Assembly: GCA_030549495.1 (NCBI GenBank) | Contig: JAUIRK010000065.1 | Coordinates: 320,001 to 384,000 of the forward strand | Direction: 5' to 3' | DNA length: 64,000 nucleotides | Source of the DNA: Nectonema munidae | Taxonomy: Eukaryota > Nematomorpha > Nectonematoida > Nectonematidae | Shown here: piece after piece, positions 58,531 to 64,000 of the stretch | Numbering within the stretch: position 1 is the first letter of the stretch | How the letters are laid out: each line of letters begins with the position of its first letter | The notes under the pieces: model-generated | What the model saw: only the letters and a program-made list of their open reading frames with translations | Databases searched by the model: none | What the model was told of the DNA's origin: nothing | Made by a program: the position numbers and the translations under genes

Positions 58531-58706
58531 CAGTGGCTTATCCAGAAATTGACTACAGGGGGGTAACTTTAAAAAATACTAGTAAAATACTACCATACAA
58601 GTTTTGATGCTTTAGGAAAGAGCAAAATCGATAAGGGGAATTTCTGAAGCCATTCTTCATAGGGGCCTAGGGCCAGGTGTCCCCCCCCCCTCTGAATCCA
58701 CCAGTG
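58531..58706. mobile_element. hAT MITE with clear target-site duplication
   Basis: The ends are CAGTGGCTTATCCAGAAATT on the left and, read inward from the right, CACTGGTGGATTCAGAGGGG. The flanks GTCCCATC (58523-58530) and GTCCCATT (58707-58714) match at seven of eight positions. The 176-bp unit has G- and C-runs just inside its ends and no coding sequence. Confidence 0.85.
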
Positions 58707-58714
58707 GTCCCATT

Positions 58715-59322
58715 TTCTCAATAAATGACCAGTTTTTTTATGATAGCGTATATTATAACAAAATAATAAAATCTGTAGTCTACTTTGAAAGAACAATAGT
58801 ATTTCTTTCCTTAAAATTCTCTCATAAATATACATAAAAATCTCTTTTTAGTATATTTTTGGTACGCATGGATAAAATTTAATTTATTTTGATATCATAT
58901 AAATTTGTTTTGGATTTGCCTTCAACTAAACTTGGCTTTGAAAATTCTTGTCTTTGTTGGCATTTGTTGAAAACGTGTTTTTGTTGCAATAAAATATGAG
59001 CTGCCTACGTTTTAGGCTTGGTATTTTTTGATAGAACAAATTTGTTACAAAATCATTTATGATTTATGTAAATTTATGTTCTATATTTTACTTTTTATCT
59101 AAACTAATATATATTTGCACGTGCTACATGAAAACCGTGGGTCGAGAAATATGACACAAATTAGTAATCTAAATGGAAATGTACAAAATATATTATCATC
59201 ATGAAGGGTATGTAAGTACGTTTAGAATGCGGACAGGTTGCTGAAGTCTGAAACACAATTGCTGGAATGAAGAATTCAATATATATCGGTGTCTTCTTAA
59301 ATCATGCTCACTTTGATGTAAA
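58715..59322. other. AT-rich intergenic DNA, nothing recognised
   Basis: No coding similarity, RNA gene or element end was seen. Confidence 0.45.
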
Positions 59323-59339
59323 ATGGGGGAAAACTCCAT

Positions 59340-60530
59340 CTTACAGGTGGGCATGGGAGAAGCTTGTATGTACGACAGCGAATATAAACATTACGACGAA
59401 ACTTCAATCTATATAGAGATAGATAGCACTTTATATGCACTTTCAGGCACATTTTCACGAACAGGAATGCGAAGAATGAGCTCTTGGTTGAAGCTTCTCA
59501 GGAGTTTATGAAAGCACAGACCCAATACGTGCAAAGACAGTTGACCCTTCTTCTAAGTGAGGTAAAATGATAGCTTGGTAGATCCTTGACAGCGAATAAA
59601 AATTTACAGAAAGATGTTGGCTCAGTGATTGAAGTGTGAAAAGTTCTTTATTTACCCGCCTACAGATGTAACTGATGTGATCATTGAATTTGAGATTTTT
59701 GAAAGAAATGACACTTAGGTATTTACAGTTAGGAGAGAATGGAATCAAGGTAAAGAAATTCCATACGGTTTTGATGATTTCGAAAACCAGAAATTAGCAT
59801 AGCAATCGTTGTGGAAGGGATAAACTTCATTCTCCAGATATTCGCCCAACTGACATCGTAAAGCAGAGCCAAGTTCAAGTAATTGACAGCAACAGTTGGA
59901 TTCTCATAGGAACATATATTAAGGTATCATCTGCATAAGCAGCAGAGTAGACAAAAATAACCGGTTGTAACGAGCTGTTAACATCGGAAAATAGTTCATC
60001 AATGGTTATTAGTACTGCTTTGTGGAACTCCAGATGTGGTACTTTGCCCAACTGGAGTTTGTTGAGACCTATTGTGTAAGTAGTCAGACAGCCAACCAAA
60101 GAGAGGGCTACGAATGCCCAATGTTGGTAGAAGACTTTGAATAGCTTCATATGGAACATTTACATAAGCATTGGTGAGGTCAAGAAAGGCAGCAAAAGTG
60201 GATTTACGGTTTTCACGATTGAAGGCCCATTGGTGATAAACGCAAGCAATTTGGTCAATTGCAGAATGACCTTTTAAGAAAGCCGAACTGAGTTTGATGA
60301 ACAAAATTATTTTTTTAAAGATGAACTCCAATTGAGTCCTCTACAATATCTTCCCTTATTTTCGCAATGCAAGATATCAAAGAAATGAGTTTGTAATTGG
60401 AGGGGCGGAAACCATTACTTTTGTAAGTAGGCATGACACTAGATGATTTAGCGTATGGTATCTGGCAATAACGGAAAGATAGGGAAAACAAGTAAGATGA
60501 GGTTCAGCACATAAATGATCTAGTGTAATA
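59340..60530 (-). mobile_element. LINE reverse transcriptase region, Jockey/CR1-like
   Basis: Minus-strand order: VMPTYKSNGFRPSNYKLISL (about 60440-60385, RT fingers), SSAFLKGHSAIDQIACVYHQ, then the catalytic FAAFLDLTNAYVNVPYEAIQ (about 60205-60150) and GVPQSS. AYADDTLIYV (about 59950-59920) is the catalytic box. CKYLSVISFKNLKFNDHISY and QAIILPHLEEGSTVFA make up the C-terminal thumb (59748-59506). At least two frame changes; no endonuclease and no tail sequence identified. It is distinct from both other LINE groups in the window. Confidence 0.85.
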
Positions 60531-61185
60531 ATTATACGTAAATGAAGTGTTTGTAAAACCGATTTATGTTCAAATTACAGTCGGGCTTTAAACCCTCGCA
60601 TAACGCAATATTTTTACTACCTTCAATGGTCGTATAGGGCCTCGAGAGGCCATTTTCAAATGTTTCGACTTTTCTTCTAAGTTTTTTTTGGAACGAATCA
60701 ACGAATTTCCTTAGAAATAAACAAGTTTTTTTTATAAAATTGTTCTATAATGAATTTTTTAAATTTAACGCCATCTATTTTATTCTAAAATTTTGTCAGC
60801 TTTGTAAACAATAGTTTTATACAAAGTTTACTCATAAACTTTTTGATACAAATTTTTCTTATATATAAAATAATATGTAGTCATAAAAAACAAATAATAA
60901 TCCTTTCGCAAATCAAGTTTTGATATAAGAATGCACCATAAGTTTACTGATATTCTTCAAGAAAAGTTATAGCTATTTTTAAACATTTTTACTTTCTTTT
61001 CTTTTTAATTTATATATTCATCTCAAACTGGCTTGATAAAGTTGTGTCTCAAACGTCAACGAGATATAATGAAGAGGTGGTTACTTTTTCGCTTGTATAA
61101 ATATAAAGTTACACATGTGTGATTGATAAGTTATATTACACCGTTTTTTTATGAATTCATAACAGAAGATTATTTATTATATATA
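60531..61185. other. AT-rich intergenic DNA, nothing recognised
   Basis: The only structured item is a small hairpin, GGCCTCGAGAGGCC, near 60639. Confidence 0.45.
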
Positions 61186-63128
61186 GCATTTTCACTTTAA
61201 GTTCGTCCTTTTTCACTTTAAGTTCGTCCTTTTTATTTTAAGTTGGTCTTTTTTATTTTTTAATTTAACAGTTAAAATTAAGAAGAAACATTTTTAGTAA
61301 AAAAGAATAATTTATGTGTGTAAAAATTATAATCATGAATAAATATTTGGAATATATTGTCCAGTTGAGGCTATATTGATGTTTTTTAGCATATGTCTAT
61401 AATAATTTGTACAGTCAAACATAGAAATAGAATCAACGACATCTCTGATTGTAGATGAAAAAGACTGTAGATTGTAGTGTTGTGGAATTTAGTAAAATAT
61501 ATTTCTAACTTTACTTTTAATTTTTGAAAAACCGTTTACGCACCGATTCAACATGAAGAAATAAGGAGAAAAGAATTTAATTGATATTTTTCATTCGGTT
61601 GAAAAATTTCTTTTACTTCTCTAGTCTTGTGGATTTTGGCATTTTCTAGGAGAATCCAAGCATCACTTTTAAGTTTTCCAAACAAATTTTCAATGAAATT
61701 TAAAATCTTTTACCGTGGCAAGTACCATCTTCGATGATTTCATATTAAATCACTTTAAAGCAGTTCACTGCTAACACAAGAGAAACATTCTTTCCTCTGT
61801 TAGTAGGAATAATTACACTAGCTCTTCTTTCTCTTTTTGAACGAGCGTGAGAACGTCTCTGGTGAAAGATGAAGCCCCTTTCATCAATAAAAATTAAAGA
61901 TTCTTGCGAGCTGGGAGCAAAATTTTGAAACTCTTGTGCATAACATTTTCTTTTAGGCATCTTTATTTACTGCCTCAATTTGCTCGTTCGCTGGTTTGAG
62001 TGTAATTTTCAATCTATTCACCAAATAATTGTGAAGAGTACTTTGAGCAAGTTTAATGGAAACCTTTTCTTCCATTTTTTACTCATTTCTTCCAGGGTTA
62101 GCATTGAAGAGGTTCCAATGAGGCTTTCTAAAAAACTTAGTCTTTCAGGCGTGAAAAGCTTTTTTATAAATGTCCACCGTGTTGCTTGTGTGAACTTGAT
62201 TCGTCGTCTTTGTTATCATGATGCCTTTGAACAATAGATTTTGCTGTAGAATACTTAATTCCTGTATTTCTGAAGCACTTTTAATTGAGGAAAATTCCGT
62301 AGAAAGAAGTTTGATCAGTACAGATTTTTTTTCACTTGATATTTTATCATACATGATGAAAAATATAGCGAGAAAGAAAAATGAGTAATCCAAATGACAA
62401 AAGTATCAATGACAAAGAAGCAAGAAAAAAGGATAGCAGAAGTTTCCTCTATATACCCTTTTTTAGAGGACCGATCCGGTGAGATCACACGGGGAACAAA
62501 ATATCATCAATTTGAATAATTTTGTGCGAGTTTCGAAACTTTGAACTATAATTGACAAAAACTACAAAATTGGATAGTATATTTTTGAATCTTTTTAAAG
62601 TTTGTATCTTGTTCTTTAAATGGGCTTGACTTTAAAATTTTTATTTGATAGTTTAAATTCATCATTTTATTAATAAAACGCTACAAATAAGTTAAATATG
62701 AAAGACAAATTGCAAAAAATTATGACTACATTAAAGTTAAGAACTGATTTTAATAAATATTTTAAAAAATATGAAAAAAAGACAAAAAAAAATATTTTGA
62801 ATAAGACTGTGTAGAAAACTTTTAATACTGAATATGATAACTTTTTTCGATTCAGAATTAGAAAATATGTTATTGACAAAATTTTAGATTTTATAAAAAA
62901 AATTCAAAAATAAAAAAACAATAAAAAAGACCCTTCAAATGAGATTGGTGAAGTTAAAATGAAAAAGGATTAATTTAAAATGAAAAAGAACGAACTTAAA
63001 ATGAAAAAGGACGAACCTAAAGTGAAAAAGGACGAACTTAAAGTGAAAAAAGACGAACTTAAAATGAAAAAGGACCAACTTAAATTGTAAAAAGACGAAC
63101 TTAAAATGAGAAAGAATAGTTAAAATGC
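61186..63128 (-). mobile_element. Tc1/IS630-like transposon with tandem-repeat inverted termini
   Basis: The 1943-bp element is flanked by TA (61184-61185 and 63129-63130) and starts GCATTTT at both ends when read inward. Its inverted termini are arrays of a 21-bp unit. On the right about eight units of CTTAAAATGAAAAAGGACGA(A) type run from 62953 to 63128. On the left about three to four reverse-complement units run from 61186 to about 61263 (TTCACTTTAAGTTCGTCC). A minus-strand transposase lies between. TA target duplication plus a DDE_3 transposase fit the Tc1/mariner-IS630 superfamily. Confidence 0.85.
61440..62393 (-). pseudogene. Tc1/IS630-like (DDE_3) transposase, inactivated
   Basis: N-terminal helix-turn-helix: KISSEKKSVLIKLLSTEFSS then, after a frameshift, IKYSTAKSIVQRHHDNKDDE (about 62345-62190). 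The catalytic start is SLIFIDERGFIFHQRRSHAR (about 61900-61840), with the first Asp in FIDE, followed by NRGKNVSLVLAVN. The second block reads AWILLENAKIHKTREVKEIF near 61640, where the usual Asp-Asn is Glu-Asn. The third block, expected as N-P-I-E-E-F-F-S-K, reads LNRCVNGFSKIKSK. The frame is broken by multiple stops and shifts. Confidence 0.8.
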
Positions 63129-63130
63129 TA

Positions 63131-64000
63131 TGTCATTTTTTAAGATTGAGATAACATTATATTTTTAAATCGATAAAATTTGAAGTCTAAGGAATTTTTA
63201 ACATTGGCAAAAAAGGCATGAAGTCCGTCAATGGTGTTAAAACAAAAATTTCCCGAAAATTTCAAAAGCAAATTGTTGAATGTCATTTCCAGAACTTTCT
63301 ACAACTTCAAAGAAAAATTCCAAATGTTAGCTCTGTAGAATTATGAACTTTCATTTCAGACTTCAGAAGCATTTATCTTTTCTTCATTACACGTGTATAA
63401 GGATGCGTTAAATTGATTTATCGACGCTAATTTTCCAAATTCACTTAATTTTTGACTTAAATTGACGAAGTATATCGATTCCATACTTCAGAAAGAATGC
63501 ACTCTTTACGGGAAAACTAAAATACAAGTAACACGTTGAAAAATGGCAAATATTTAAATTGCAAAGTAACTTCAGTTCCAAAATTTTGACATACGTTTCG
63601 CCCTTCGTACTCAAATAAAATACCATAAGTGAATATACGAAGAACGTGAGCTACCGAGCTATTGCTAAAATGTTATAATTTATAAACGAGAGTTTAATTT
63701 AAGATCACCAAAAGGCCTATGCAGATCTTTTAGGGAAGAGGAATCGTAAAAACATGAAAAACTTCATAAATTGACAAAGTTTTGTAAACTTCACTCACAC
63801 AGTGTTACAGTAAAATTCTTTACCTTATAGGCAGTACTTGTCGATGAGATTTGGGGGGAGATATAGGGAAGAAACAAGAGAAAAAAGTCAAAAAAAAGAT
63901 TATCTCAACTCCCAAATGATCCAAAAGTTGATGCAAAGAAGAGGGAGAGAGATTTGTAAAAAATTTCTTTTGTGTAAGTTTCTTGTAATGCGTAGAAAGA
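63131..64000. other. Intergenic DNA to the window edge, nothing recognised
   Basis: No coding similarity or element end was seen; short open frames are random-like. Confidence 0.45.

Noticed and set aside
60632-60655. GGCCTCGAGAGGCC hairpin as a terminator or regulatory site
   Set aside because: A 6-bp-arm palindrome of this kind is expected by chance and nothing nearby gives it a role.
62953-63128. The 21-bp array reads as a seven-residue peptide repeat containing KDEL
   Set aside because: The array is a transposon terminus, is matched by an inverted array at the other end, and is not a continuous open frame. The peptide periodicity follows from the unit length being a multiple of three.
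62953-63128. Tandem repeats as a CRISPR array
   Set aside because: The units are contiguous with no spacers, and the context is eukaryotic.

Overview
The window is AT-rich eukaryotic nuclear DNA packed with decayed transposable elements. The split genes with phased introns, tRNA-derived SINEs, RTE- and Jockey-type LINEs and the mix of hAT, piggyBac, Tigger, MULE and Tc1/IS630-like transposons suggest an invertebrate. An arthropod, perhaps a copepod-like crustacean, is my guess, but no single feature proves it.

Two host genes can be read, both on the + strand, about 7 kb apart and both globins. Globin 1 has exons at 35324-35490, 37202-37409 and 40382-40522 (171 aa). Globin 2 has exons at 47628-47845, 54588-54801 and 58186-58314 (186 aa). 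Each has the two classic globin introns (B12.2 in phase 2, G7.0 in phase 0), a proximal histidine, and an extended N-terminus beginning Met-Gly with Cys4. This resembles the fatty-acylated N-terminus of membrane-bound globin X-type proteins. Globin 1 has Phe where the distal His (E7) should be; globin 2 keeps the His. They look like an old tandem duplicate pair whose introns filled with transposons.

Layout: 0-3.8 kb holds a retroelement fossil, a piggyBac 3' half, a LINE scrap, a Tigger C-terminus and a 0.6-kb hAT remnant. 3.8-6.2 kb is AT-rich with one half of a dispersed repeat pair. 6.2-10.2 kb is a minus-strand MULE interrupted by a 2618-bp hAT flanked by a perfect 8-bp target duplication. 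11.5-14.8 kb has a SINE, a piggyBac N-terminus, an RTE LINE tail and a degenerate array of about 140-bp units. 15-21 kb holds old dispersed repeats, one cut by an RTE LINE tail with a 14-bp target duplication. 20.7-30 kb is a run of hAT relics, including a 3.6-kb ZMYM-like copy. 30-35 kb is AT-rich with piggyBac-type MITEs and a LINE RT fragment. 35-58 kb is the globin pair, with a Jockey-like LINE (44.2-46.0 kb) and a hAT MITE between the genes, and a hAT, an RTE LINE, a Tigger and another hAT inside the introns of globin 2. 58.5-63.1 kb has a small hAT MITE, a LINE RT fragment and a 1943-bp Tc1/IS630-like element whose ends are inverted arrays of 21-bp tandem repeats.

All calls are by eye from translation and motif recognition. 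No database search was run, and apart from the two globins every recognisable coding stretch looks like transposon debris.
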